The position numbers were made by a program, and so were the translations under genes. This document shows, one piece after another, positions 53,011 to 60,626 of a stretch of DNA of 64,000 nucleotides (the first letter of the stretch is position 1; each line of letters begins with the position of its first letter). This DNA comes from an uncultured Desulfuromonadales bacterium (lineage in GTDB: Bacteria > Desulfobacterota > Desulfuromonadia > Desulfuromonadales > Geopsychrobacteraceae): assembly GCA_945787335.1 (NCBI GenBank), contig CALZHR010000041.1:32907-96906 (forward strand), in the 5' to 3' direction. A model generated the notes under the pieces. That model was not told the origin of the DNA and ran no database searches. It saw only the letters and a list, made by a program, of their open reading frames with translations.

Positions 53011-54348
53011 GTGAAAAAATATCTTGTAAACTTTATTCTGCTGTTTTTTCTGCCGGTCTCAGCCATTCATGCTGAGGGGCCGACCTATAAGGTCATTGGT
53101 GAGAATCAGCATTGGCAGGGGACGGTAGAGCTGCAGCAGGCGGTGCTGGTTGCCGCGGGAGCCGAATTGCGCATCGCACCGGGAACCGTCATCCGGCCAC
53201 TGCAGCCGGAATTTGAATTGCGCATCGAAGGGGCATTGTCGGCTATCGGTACGGCGCAGCAGCCGATCGATTTTTCCGCCCCTGCAGGTTGGCGCGGGGT
53301 GGTGCTGGCTCAATCTGCTCGCCAGAGCCGATTTGAGCATGTCTCTTTCAGCGGCGCGGAAACGGCGATCAGCAGCACTATGAGCCGGTTTGCAGTAAAA
53401 CAGAGCCGCTTTCACGATTGCGAGACCGCCATCAACCTGCAGCGTCAATCGTCGCCCGTGGTGGACGGCTCGGATTTTACCGGCAACCGGATCGCGATCG
53501 ATATCGAAATGCGCTCGCAGGTGGTCCTGCAGAATAACCGCTTTGCCGATAATGAGACAGCCATTTTAGCCAGCCATAACAGTGGCGGGGTGGTGCGCAA
53601 AAATGAATTTGTCAATAACCGCACCGGGGTCCAGCTGCAGCATATGTTTGTAGGCGAATTGACGGAGAACCGTTTTACCGAGAACGCCACCGCGGTGCTT
53701 TGTGATCAGACCCTGGAGAGTCCGCAGATCCTGAATAATAGTTTCAGCGGCAACCAACAGGCGATTATCAGCCTGCTGGCCTCGAAACCGCTGATCCACG
53801 GCAACCGCTTCACCGGCAATCAGCAGGCTTTGGTCAATAATCAGCTTGGCAGCCCGCGGGTGGAGCAGAACCTGTTTTCGGACAACGGGATTGCGATTAC
53901 CTCTGAGCGCCGTTCGGCGCCGCTGGTGGTCCGCAATCAGTTCGCCAAGAATCGCCTGGCGCTCTTGTGTGATTATCTCTCCTATCCAAAAGTTCGGCAG
54001 AATAACTTTATTGGTAATCGGCTTGCTGTTAAACTAGGAGATTATCAGAGCGCCGACAAGGAGAAGCAGGGCTTGGTTCAAGGTGAAGTGAATCAGTTTC
54101 TGCAGACATCCGGGCGACAGGGGAAGCATGCCAGTTTCACCGCGGCTCCCGGAACGGTTGATCTGCGGGACAATTGGTGGGGACAGGCGGATAATCCTGA
54201 TTCCGCCGATTTGAGATCAGCGCTGTTTTTCGACCGGGTTGACTCGCAGTGGGTGACCGATGTCGCGAGTGGTCAGCGTTTTTTACGTGACCTGGTCAGG
54301 TACAGCCCCTGGCTGTCCGAGCCGGTCGAGCATGCCGGAGTGAAATGA
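53011..54348 (+). CDS. NosD-like exported right-handed beta-helix protein
   Basis: 445 residues from GTG at 53011; signal peptide MKKYLVNFILLFFLPVSAIHA. The body is a right-handed beta-helix with many N-rich turns (FTGNRIAIDIEMRSQVVLQN, NRFADNETAILASHNSGGVV, NRFTGNQQALVNNQLGSPRV), ending DNWWG, as in the preceding gene. It resembles CASH-domain proteins such as NosD, a periplasmic protein needed for maturation of the copper sites of N2O reductase. No nosZ, nosF or nosY is adjacent. The 71-nt gap upstream contains no terminator. Its N-terminal TYKVIGENQHWQGTVELQQA and APGTVIR repeat those of the PQQ protein, implying a shared origin. Confidence 0.85.
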   Translation: MKKYLVNFILLFFLPVSAIHAEGPTYKVIGENQHWQGTVELQQAVLVAAGAELRIAPGTVIRPLQPEFELRIEGALSAIGTAQQPIDFSAPAGWRGVVLAQSARQSRFEHVSFSGAETAISSTMSRFAVKQSRFHDCETAINLQRQSSPVVDGSDFTGNRIAIDIEMRSQVVLQNNRFADNETAILASHNSGGVVRKNEFVNNRTGVQLQHMFVGELTENRFTENATAVLCDQTLESPQILNNSFSGNQQAIISLLASKPLIHGNRFTGNQQALVNNQLGSPRVEQNLFSDNGIAITSERRSAPLVVRNQFAKNRLALLCDYLSYPKVRQNNFIGNRLAVKLGDYQSADKEKQGLVQGEVNQFLQTSGRQGKHASFTAAPGTVDLRDNWWGQADNPDSADLRSALFFDRVDSQWVTDVASGQRFLRDLVRYSPWLSEPVEHAGVK

Positions 54349-54387
54349 ACATTCAATTTGAGATCAACATCTGCCAAAGGGCGAGCG

Positions 54388-54705
54388 ATGAGTGAAAAAA
54401 CTGACCAGGACGTGAAATTGGAAATCCAGATTGATGATGATGTTGCCAGCGGCCAGTATATCAATATGGCGGTGGTTAATCATAGTGACAGCGAGTTTGT
54501 CATCGATTGCATTTACGTGCAGCCGCAGGTGCCGCGGGCCAAGGTTCAGTCGCGCCTGATCACCTCACCAAAGCACGCCAAACGGTTGCTGATGGCGCTG
54601 CATAACAATCTGCAGGCTTATGAGCAGAAGTTTGGCGAGATCAGGCTCGCCGAAGAGCCTGCGCCAAAAGAGCCGCAACCGGTTACGGGTAAACCGGTCC
54701 ATTGA
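54388..54705 (+). CDS. DUF3467 family protein
   Basis: 105 residues from ATG at 54388 with AAGGGCGAG upstream. It reads DDDVASGQYINMAVVNHSDS, then EFVIDCIYVQPQVPRAKVQS and RLITSPKHAKRLLMALHNNL, matching the small, widespread, uncharacterised DUF3467 family. It is cytoplasmic (no signal peptide), with a short Pro-rich tail. It lies between the beta-helix gene and the binding-protein gene. Function unknown. Confidence 0.8.
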   Translation: MSEKTDQDVKLEIQIDDDVASGQYINMAVVNHSDSEFVIDCIYVQPQVPRAKVQSRLITSPKHAKRLLMALHNNLQAYEQKFGEIRLAEEPAPKEPQPVTGKPVH

Positions 54706-54747
54706 GGACCTGATTGCGATTTTACGGTATTTGAAAGGAACTTTGTC

Positions 54748-55350
54748 ATGAATCAGCTGCGTTCTCTGATTGCGAAAACCATTCTCCTGTTGATGACAGC
54801 CCTGCTGTTTGCCCTGCCGGCTTCAGCCTGTGTCGGGAAAACCCTGGTGGTCGGGGCGACCGGCGGGATTCAGCAGGAACTTCTGGCCAACATGCTGGCT
54901 CAGTTGATCACCGAACGGACCGGCACCTCGGTCAAGGTGGTGCTGCAAAATTCGAGCAGCGAAGCCCATGATGCTTTGCTCAAGGATGATATCGACATGT
55001 ACGTGGAGTATACCGGCGTCGGGCAGCTGCAGATTCTCGGTGCCGAGCCGGTTCAGGATGCCGAACAGCTCTATCAGCAGGTAAAGAAACGCTACAATGA
55101 GGAGCTGAACCTGGTCTGGTTGAAGCCGCTCGGCTTCGAGGCCCAAGGGACCGGGCTCGATATCCCTGCCCAAGCCGCACCGGTTGTGCGCAAGGATGTG
55201 CTGAAGAAGTTTCCCGCGCTGGCCCGCTTGATCAATAAGCTGGGGGGGAAGATCAACGCGACGACAATTGCTCAACTGGAAACCGATGCCAACCGCCAGG
55301 GAGCCAAGGATGTCGCACGGCATTTTCTTAAGCAGAACCGCCTGATCTAG
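54748..55350 (+). CDS. OpuAC/QAT-family substrate-binding protein, orphan
   Basis: 200 residues, shorter than typical OpuAC (about 270-300). A signal peptide ends ALPASA. The fold text is that of glycine-betaine/choline-type binding proteins: LVVGATGGIQQELLANMLAQ, LKDDIDMYVEYTGVGQLQIL, VWLKPLGFEAQGTGLDIPAQ and a C-terminal INATTIAQLETDANRQGAKD. No ABC permease or ATPase is near, and the protein lacks one expected segment, so it may be a periplasmic scavenger or sensor rather than a transport component. AAAGGAA precedes ATG 54748. It is the last gene of the sigma-54 cluster before a terminator hairpin. Confidence 0.82.
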   Translation: MNQLRSLIAKTILLLMTALLFALPASACVGKTLVVGATGGIQQELLANMLAQLITERTGTSVKVVLQNSSSEAHDALLKDDIDMYVEYTGVGQLQILGAEPVQDAEQLYQQVKKRYNEELNLVWLKPLGFEAQGTGLDIPAQAAPVVRKDVLKKFPALARLINKLGGKINATTIAQLETDANRQGAKDVARHFLKQNRLI

Positions 55351-55486
55351 TGTGCTGACGGGTTGATTTTCTGCACCCTGGCCATGCTGGTACAGGCCGC
55401 TTCCGATGCTGGAGGATGATTTTTAAGTGATCTGCAGTGGTGGGAGCCGCAGTTATTTCAGAGGACAAAAGTAAGTGTCAAAATTT

Positions 55487-55520
55487 GAAAGGACCTGATG
55501 GGAATCAGGTCCTTTCTGTG
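55487..55520. terminator. Terminator hairpin between convergent genes
   Basis: A perfect 13-bp stem (55487-55499 with 55504-55516) and GGGA loop lie between the binding-protein gene (+) and the diguanylate cyclase gene (-). The T-tract is weak on both strands. The rest of 55351-55584 shows nothing else. Confidence 0.7.
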
Positions 55521-55584
55521 TTCAGGCGAAAAGGCTGCACTTCGATTTTGTTGCAGTACGCTCAAGCGGGAAGGGAGACTTGGA

Positions 55585-56505
55585 TCAGTCGTCCATGGTT
55601 TTGACGTTGTTGCGCCCGGCGTGCTTTGCCATGTAGAGAGCATCATCCGCTTTTTTGATCAGGTCATCAATTGAGCCTTCGACACTGCCGTCGTAGGCTG
55701 CAACGCCGAAACTGATCGTCAGGTTTGCGCTGTCCAGTTTGCCGCCAAAGCTCATTTTCCCGGCCTTGAAGCGGATGCGCTCAGCGACTTCGACCGCTGA
55801 GAGAAGATTTGTTTCAGGCAGGACCAGACAGAATTCTTCTCCACCATAGCGCGCCGCCAGATCATAGGTGCGCAGTTCTTCCTGGATCAAATCCGCAACC
55901 CTGACCAGAACTTCATCCCCGACTTGATGGCCGAATTTGTCGTTGACCTGCTTGAAGTGATCGATATCGGCCATGATCATAGCGATCGGGTTATCACTGC
56001 GGAAGCAACGATTCAGCTCAATCTCCAGTTTTTCCCGCAGATGCCGGCGATTGCACAGGCGTGTCAACGGGTCGGTCTGCGCAAGCTCGAGCAGGAGCTG
56101 GTTGCTGCGCCGCAATTCGTCTTGCAGAGATTTGATCTGTAAGTGGACGCGCAATCTGGCGACCAGCTCTGTCGGTTCGAACGGCTTGGTGATATAGTCG
56201 CTGGCGCCCGATTCAAGCCCACGGACTTTGGTTGAAATATCTTTATGGCTGGTGAGCATGATGACCGGCATATCTTTGAGATCATCGCGGGATTGCAGCA
56301 TAGCGAGAAATTTCAAACCATCGATGCCGGGCATTTCGATATCACAGAGGATGATGTCGACATCATGGTTGACGAGCAGCTTGAAGCCTTCGATGCCGTC
56401 GGCGGCTTGCAGGATTTCGCCGAACAACGAGCCGTCTACCAGGGTCTGGGTAACCTGGGTACGGATCGCTTTGGAGTCATCGATGATCAGGAGGGTACGC
56501 TTCAT
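55585..56505 (-). CDS. Response regulator with GGDEF diguanylate cyclase domain (PleD-like, short)
   Basis: 306 residues: receiver domain 1-125 (LLIIDDSKAIR, IILCDIEMPGIDGL, VIMLTSHKD, YITKPFEP), a coiled linker, and a GGDEF domain with the active GGEEF motif in YGGEEFCLVLPE. An inhibitory RxxD site is intact (RTYD five residues before GGEEF). It should make cyclic-di-GMP when its Asp is phosphorylated. Single receiver, so shorter than PleD. GAGAG precedes ATG at 56505. It ends near the terminator and starts 82 nt from the hgcB end; co-transcription with hgcAB is possible but unproven. Confidence 0.93.
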   Translation of the reverse strand: MKRTLLIIDDSKAIRTQVTQTLVDGSLFGEILQAADGIEGFKLLVNHDVDIILCDIEMPGIDGLKFLAMLQSRDDLKDMPVIMLTSHKDISTKVRGLESGASDYITKPFEPTELVARLRVHLQIKSLQDELRRSNQLLLELAQTDPLTRLCNRRHLREKLEIELNRCFRSDNPIAMIMADIDHFKQVNDKFGHQVGDEVLVRVADLIQEELRTYDLAARYGGEEFCLVLPETNLLSAVEVAERIRFKAGKMSFGGKLDSANLTISFGVAAYDGSVEGSIDDLIKKADDALYMAKHAGRNNVKTMDD

Positions 56506-56587
56506 TGCCAGCTCTCAGAGATTGAATTAAGATAAATTTAATATTCATGGCTGAGTAAGTAAAGCAAATAATTTACGAACTGCAAGC

Positions 56588-56884
56588 TCAGCAGCAACTT
56601 GAGCCGCCACTACAGTCGCAGCTTGGTTCATTTCCTGTCAGCCAGCTGTAGATAATCGCACTGGCGCAGCCGACCCCGGCTTCAACCTCGATAGCGGCCA
56701 CCGGACAGTTCTTGCTGCAGGCGCCACACTCAATGCAGCGGTCCCGGTCGGTGATTCGGGCGAGCTGGTCCTCGACGACGAAGACTCGGTGCGGGCAGAC
56801 GATCTCGCACTGCCCGCAGCCGATACATTTTTCATCGACCAGCTTCAGAGTGACGACATTTTCCAGATATTTAAGATCAGTCAT
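56588..56884 (-). CDS. hgcB: HgcB, 2[4Fe-4S] ferredoxin of mercury methylation
   Basis: 98 residues from ATG at 56884 with AAGG upstream. Two C-x2-C-x2-C-x3-CP motifs sit at C20, C23, C26, C30 and C50, C53, C56, C60. Cys73 (GVGCAS), the invariant HgcB Cys, is present, and the protein ends in a vicinal Cys pair C97-C98, as HgcB requires. It donates low-potential electrons to the HgcA corrinoid and probably shuttles Hg(II) through the Cys pair. It is 29 nt after hgcA. Another Cys group (C89, C91) near the end may add metal affinity. Confidence 0.95.
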   Translation of the reverse strand: MTDLKYLENVVTLKLVDEKCIGCGQCEIVCPHRVFVVEDQLARITDRDRCIECGACSKNCPVAAIEVEAGVGCASAIIYSWLTGNEPSCDCSGGSSCC

Positions 56885-56913
56885 TCGGTCATGCCTTTTG
56901 CCGTGCTGCGCCC

Positions 56914-58149
56914 TTAGAACGCAGCGCCGATCCAGAATAAGCCGGCGACCAGCACCGCAACTGCCTGACAGGGGATCGCGACGCGCATCTCCTTCTCGAC
57001 TCCGGATGGTGAGGTAAAGGTTGTCGAGCCGGTAAAGTTCATCGCCGTGTAGGAGGCGATTGCTATCACCGCTAGGTAGAGGGATATCCAACCACTGGTC
57101 CCCGCTTCACGGTATGGGCCAAGCGCAAGAATTGTCGCGGTCAGCAGACCGAGCGCCGCCCCCTTGGCGGCAAAGGCCCGGCCGGGGAGCCACGGCAACA
57201 GCACCGGGGTCAGAACGCAGCCGGTCAAAACGCCGCACAGCCCAGCGCTTACTGCGCTCAGGCCGCGCGTCAAGGCGGCAGAGAAGGAGAAAATTTCTGC
57301 CCCAACACCGCTGATCACCACCAGAACCAGAGCCGCGATCAGAATCTGTTTGGCCAGAATGGTGACCTCGACCGGAGTCAGAATCAGTCGCTCCAAGGCG
57401 CTGAAGCTGATTTGCCGCATCGCGGGGGTCGCCTGCAGCCCGGCGCGGAGAAACGCAGGCAGGTCGTTGGCCCGGACCGGCCCGTAGACAACCTGAAATC
57501 CGCTTTGCTGTTTGACCTGGTAGGCTGCGACACCTGGAGCTCCGAGTTGTGGGACAATCAGTTGGCGGTGGCTGACGAGCCCGGCAATCTGGCACTGCTT
57601 GAGCCGGTTGACAATTTCAGCTGTGCCGAATGTTCCTTTGCCGGCCGCGCACCAGACATTGATCCCTTTGGTATCGATGACCAGAATCCAGGCACTTAAG
57701 CCTGTGAGGGCAGCGCGCAGACAATCGAAGCTGAGCTTGTAATTGGCCGAAACCAGCACCGGCGACTTTTCGTCCGGTTGTCCGACCGCATAAAGCCCCG
57801 GAGTGACCGCGTAGCGATCACGGCCGAGCCCCCAACGCATTGCCCAGCGGCCGCGCCGATCGGCCCAGGTCAGCTGTGTCCTTACCTGCGGGACCTTGCC
57901 GACCGGTGTCTCAAGCCAACTGCTGACAAAAGGATAGATGCTGTAACCGGCAATCAGTGGCTGCGCGGGAGAGGGGGGGCCGCAGCTGCTTGAGGCCGGT
58001 TGCGGAGGACAGCAGTCCTGAGCGGGGGCTGGCTCGCTGCGACCGGCGGTCGCCTCGGGTGTTGGCGGGCAACAGGCTGCCGTCGGCTCCGGGTCACAAA
58101 ATTTCGGGTCCGCTGCGTCGGGACAGCAGGATTTTGGGTTTTCGCTCAT
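56914..58149 (-). CDS. hgcA: HgcA, corrinoid membrane protein of mercury methylation
   Basis: 411 residues from ATG at 58149. The diagnostic cap-helix motif N-V-W-C-A-A-G-K is at 164-171, with Cys167 the likely lower cobalt ligand in the cobalamin domain (about 65-245). Five membrane segments follow (about 262-282, 294-316, 325-345, 352-372, 390-410). HgcA transfers a methyl group from methyl-cobalamin to Hg(II). The N-terminal 60 residues form a Cys-rich, Pro-rich tail with three CC pairs (8-9, 26-27, 46-47) and C18, C56. The start is 11 nt after the aroG stop; the ribosome binding site is weak, so expression may depend on translational coupling. Confidence 0.95.
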   Translation of the reverse strand: MSENPKSCCPDAADPKFCDPEPTAACCPPTPEATAGRSEPAPAQDCCPPQPASSSCGPPSPAQPLIAGYSIYPFVSSWLETPVGKVPQVRTQLTWADRRGRWAMRWGLGRDRYAVTPGLYAVGQPDEKSPVLVSANYKLSFDCLRAALTGLSAWILVIDTKGINVWCAAGKGTFGTAEIVNRLKQCQIAGLVSHRQLIVPQLGAPGVAAYQVKQQSGFQVVYGPVRANDLPAFLRAGLQATPAMRQISFSALERLILTPVEVTILAKQILIAALVLVVISGVGAEIFSFSAALTRGLSAVSAGLCGVLTGCVLTPVLLPWLPGRAFAAKGAALGLLTATILALGPYREAGTSGWISLYLAVIAIASYTAMNFTGSTTFTSPSGVEKEMRVAIPCQAVAVLVAGLFWIGAAF

Positions 58150-58160
58150 CGTCAAGAGCT

Positions 58161-59216
58161 TCAGCGGTTTGCTGCCGCCAGGCTGGCATGAGTTCTGATC
58201 AGCATCGCTTCGGTGGTTTCCCAGTCGACGCATTTGTCGGTGACCGAAACTCCGTACTGAAGTTGCGACAGATCCGCGGGAATGCTCTGGTTGCCGGCGT
58301 GGAGATTACTTTCAATCATCACGCTGCAGATGTCGGCGGCACCGGCAAGACGCTGGGCAACGATGTTGTCGAGAACTTCTCCCTGCCGTTCGTGGTCCTT
58401 GTAGGAATTGGCGTGGCTGCAGTCGACCATGATCGCTGGCGGCAGGTTGTTCTTCTTCAGCAACGCGACGGTGGCGGTGATATCGTCCGGCAGGTAATTC
58501 GGAGCGTCGTTGCCGCCACGGAGAACAATGTGAATATCCGGATTGCCGGTGGTCTCGACGATGGAACTGCGCCCTTCGAAATTGATGCCGAGGAAGCTGT
58601 GCGGACGGCAGGCGGCTGCCATGGCGTCAGTCGCGATTTTCAGGCCGCCATCCGTACCGTTTTTGAAGCCGACCGGGAAGGACAGGCCGCTGGCCATCTC
58701 GCGATGGGTTTGCGATTCGGTGGTGCGGGCGCCGATCGCTCCCCAGCTGATCATGTCGGCCAGATATTGCGGGGTGATCGGGTCGAGCATCTCGCTGGCG
58801 ATCGGCAGTTTCAGATCGGTGATGGCGCAGAACAACTGCCGGGCGATCCCGAGCCCTTTGGAGATCCTGTGGGTGCCGTCCATATCCGGATCGTTGATCA
58901 GCCCTTTCCAGCCGACCGTCGTGCGCGGTTTTTCGAAATAGACCCGCATGACAAAGAACAGTTGATCACCAAGTTCGGCCGCCAGCGCCGCCAGCTTGCG
59001 TGCGTAATCCATCGCCGCTTCTGGATCGTGAATCGAGCAGGGGCCCACGACGACCATCAGGCGTTTGTCTTCGCCGCGCAGAATGGCTTTGATCTGCTCG
59101 CGGCTTTCGCTGACAAAAGCAGCCCCTTCTGTCGTCAGCGGAAAAACCTGCTTGAGATCAGCAGGAGCAATTATCGGCGCGACTTTACGAACGTTCAGGT
59201 TGTTGGTCTGGACCAT
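58161..59216 (-). CDS. aroG: 3-deoxy-7-phosphoheptulonate synthase (DAHP synthase), class I
   Basis: 351 residues. Class I alpha motifs: VVGPCSIHDPEAAMDYARKL, VYFEKPRTTVGWKGLINDPD, LLxxI-type SEMLDPITPQYLADMISWGA, IGARTTESQTHREMASGLSF, and the metal site in MVDCSHANSYKDHERQ. It condenses phosphoenolpyruvate with erythrose 4-phosphate to start aromatic amino-acid synthesis. AGGG precedes the ATG. The hgcA start is 11 nt downstream. Which amino acid inhibits it (Phe, Tyr or Trp type) is not assigned. Confidence 0.95.
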   Translation of the reverse strand: MVQTNNLNVRKVAPIIAPADLKQVFPLTTEGAAFVSESREQIKAILRGEDKRLMVVVGPCSIHDPEAAMDYARKLAALAAELGDQLFFVMRVYFEKPRTTVGWKGLINDPDMDGTHRISKGLGIARQLFCAITDLKLPIASEMLDPITPQYLADMISWGAIGARTTESQTHREMASGLSFPVGFKNGTDGGLKIATDAMAAACRPHSFLGINFEGRSSIVETTGNPDIHIVLRGGNDAPNYLPDDITATVALLKKNNLPPAIMVDCSHANSYKDHERQGEVLDNIVAQRLAGAADICSVMIESNLHAGNQSIPADLSQLQYGVSVTDKCVDWETTEAMLIRTHASLAAANR

Positions 59217-59331
59217 TCTTTAATCCCTCGGGGCTCTTCACTGTTAATGTTGTTAACCAAATCCGATCCAATCTAGCGGTTTTCGCTGTGAATGTCAAAA
59301 ACACCGGGGGTAATTATCGCCTGAGAAGAGT

Positions 59332-59360
59332 TTGACAGGGGTGAGTCATTTCTGTATAAA
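59332..59360 (+). promoter_or_regulatory. Consensus sigma-70 promoter of the yggT-divIVA-DUF167 operon
   Basis: TTGACA (59332-59337), 17-bp spacer, TATAAA (59355-59360), 54 bp before the ATG at 59414. Confidence 0.75.
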
Positions 59361-59413
59361 TTCGAAGAATTACGTATTTTTTTTGTCATCAGACCAGCGG
59401 AGATGTATCGATT

Positions 59414-59698
59414 ATGGGAGTTTTTTTGCTCGCTGTTGCCAGAATTCTCGATCTGGCCTTCAATATTTATATCTTTATCGTCATTGCCCGGGCCTTGATC
59501 TCCTGGGTCAGCCCCGACCCCTACAACCCGATAGTCCGCTTTCTGCATAACGCCACCGATCCGGTGCTCTATCGCTTGCGTAAGATGTTACCGATCCTGC
59601 AGGCAGGATCCTTCGATTTCTCACCTATTGTGCTGTTGATTCTGCTCTCGGTCTGTCAGCAGGTTTTGGTCGGTTTTATCGTCCAGCTCGCTCATTGA
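59414..59698 (+). CDS. YggT family membrane protein
   Basis: 94 residues with two membrane segments (ILDLAFNIYIFIVIARALIS and PIVLLILLSVCQQVLVGFIV) bracketing the YGGT motif region SWVSPDPYNPIVRFLHNATDP, PVLYRLRKMLP. The family is implicated in cell division or shape and is often next to divIVA, as here. ATG at 59414 has GGAG upstream. Function at the molecular level is not established. Confidence 0.88.
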   Translation: MGVFLLAVARILDLAFNIYIFIVIARALISWVSPDPYNPIVRFLHNATDPVLYRLRKMLPILQAGSFDFSPIVLLILLSVCQQVLVGFIVQLAH

Positions 59699-59717
59699 TC
59701 CTGAAGGGAAATCCTCC

Positions 59718-60248
59718 ATGCGGATTACTCCGATAGAGATACAGCAGCATCAGTTCAAGACCCGTCTGTTCGGTTACGATACGGCCGCGGTCGATACTTT
59801 TCTGGAGATGCTGGCTGATGAGCTGGAGCGTCTGCACAAGCAGAACAATGAGCTGAAAGAGTCGCTGGCCCGCACCAGAACGGCCCTCGAACAGATGCGC
59901 GAGCGGGAAAAGGCCCTGCAGGAAACCCTGATGACAGCTCAGCAGATTACTGAAGAGCTGAAATCGAACGCCCGTAAGGAAGCCGAAGTGCTGGTTGCCG
60001 AAGCGCATGTCGAAGGGGAGCAGGTGATTCGCGATGCCGCAGAGCGGCGGTTGCAGCTGATCAGTGAAATACAGGACCTGAAACGGCAGAAAATCTCCTT
60101 TGAGTGTGGCCTGCGGGCCTTGGTCGAAAGTCACTTGAAGCTTCTCGACCTGGATGTGTTGCAGCTTGATGATGACGCGCACCAGACCCCGCTGCTTGAT
60201 CAGCCGCTCAGCAAGGAAGAGCTGGAGGATGGTCTGGAACTGCCTTGA
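59718..60248 (+). CDS. DivIVA domain-containing protein
   Basis: 176 residues. A DivIVA N-terminus (MRITPIEIQQHQFKTRLFGY, then DTAAVDTFLEMLADELERLH) is followed by a long coiled coil to about residue 135 and a short acidic tail. DivIVA homologues bind curved membranes and mark cell poles or septa. It lies 19 nt after the yggT gene, and its stop overlaps the DUF167 start (TGATG). Role in a Gram-negative host is inferred from domain only. Confidence 0.88.
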   Translation: MRITPIEIQQHQFKTRLFGYDTAAVDTFLEMLADELERLHKQNNELKESLARTRTALEQMREREKALQETLMTAQQITEELKSNARKEAEVLVAEAHVEGEQVIRDAAERRLQLISEIQDLKRQKISFECGLRALVESHLKLLDLDVLQLDDDAHQTPLLDQPLSKEELEDGLELP

Positions 60249-60547
60249 TGCTGGCCTGCCTGCAACCCTCAGCTGATGGCGTGCTGATTCGACTTTACGT
60301 GCAGCCACGGTCGAGCCGTAATCAGATCGTCGGTCTGCATGGTGACAGCCTGAAAGTCAAAATAACCGCTCCTCCGGTTGAAGGCTCGGCCAACAGCTGC
60401 TGCTGTGATTTCCTGGCCAGGCTCTTCGGTCTGCCAAAGGGTCGGGTGGAGCTGGTTTCCGGTGAGCGCTCACGGCTCAAGCGCGTTCTGCTCCGGGACG
60501 TCGAGCTGGATTCTGCCGCCGCTGTCTTGTCAGCGATCCTCTCCTAG
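60248..60547 (+). CDS. DUF167 (YggU) family protein
   Basis: 99 residues. Family motifs RLYVQPRSSRNQIVGLHGDS, LKVKITAPPVEGSANSCCCD and KGRVELVSGERSRLKRVLL are clear. YggU/DUF167 is a small basic cytosolic fold of unknown function, often linked with yggT and divIVA. ATG at 60248 overlaps the divIVA stop; a TTG one codon earlier is in frame but less likely. It has two unusual Cys pairs (SCCCD). Confidence 0.88.
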   Translation: MLACLQPSADGVLIRLYVQPRSSRNQIVGLHGDSLKVKITAPPVEGSANSCCCDFLARLFGLPKGRVELVSGERSRLKRVLLRDVELDSAAAVLSAILS

Positions 60548-60558
60548 CACGCCCCCCC

Positions 60559-60587
60559 TTGACAGAACTTTATGACTCAAATTAAAG
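60559..60587 (+). promoter_or_regulatory. Predicted promoter of the FmdB-like gene
   Basis: TTGACA (60559-60564), 17-bp spacer, TTAAAG (60582-60587), 40 bp before the ATG. Confidence 0.45.
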
Positions 60588-60626
60588 TTACCGATTGTGT
60601 AGCTAAATTTTTTTTGGAGGTTCGTT

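Noticed and set aside
53011..54348. Assignment of the beta-helix gene as nosD of a nitrous oxide reductase cluster
   Set aside because: No nosZ, nosF, nosY or nosL lies nearby; only the fold is shared.
56914..58149. Alternative reading of HgcA as a CFeSP/acetyl-CoA pathway subunit
   Set aside because: The NVWCAAGK motif, C-terminal membrane helices and adjacent HgcB with terminal Cys pair do not fit CFeSP.
57957..59276. 439-codon open frame on the plus strand
   Set aside because: It covers aroG and the hgcA start in antisense; the DAHP synthase motifs on the minus strand are decisive.
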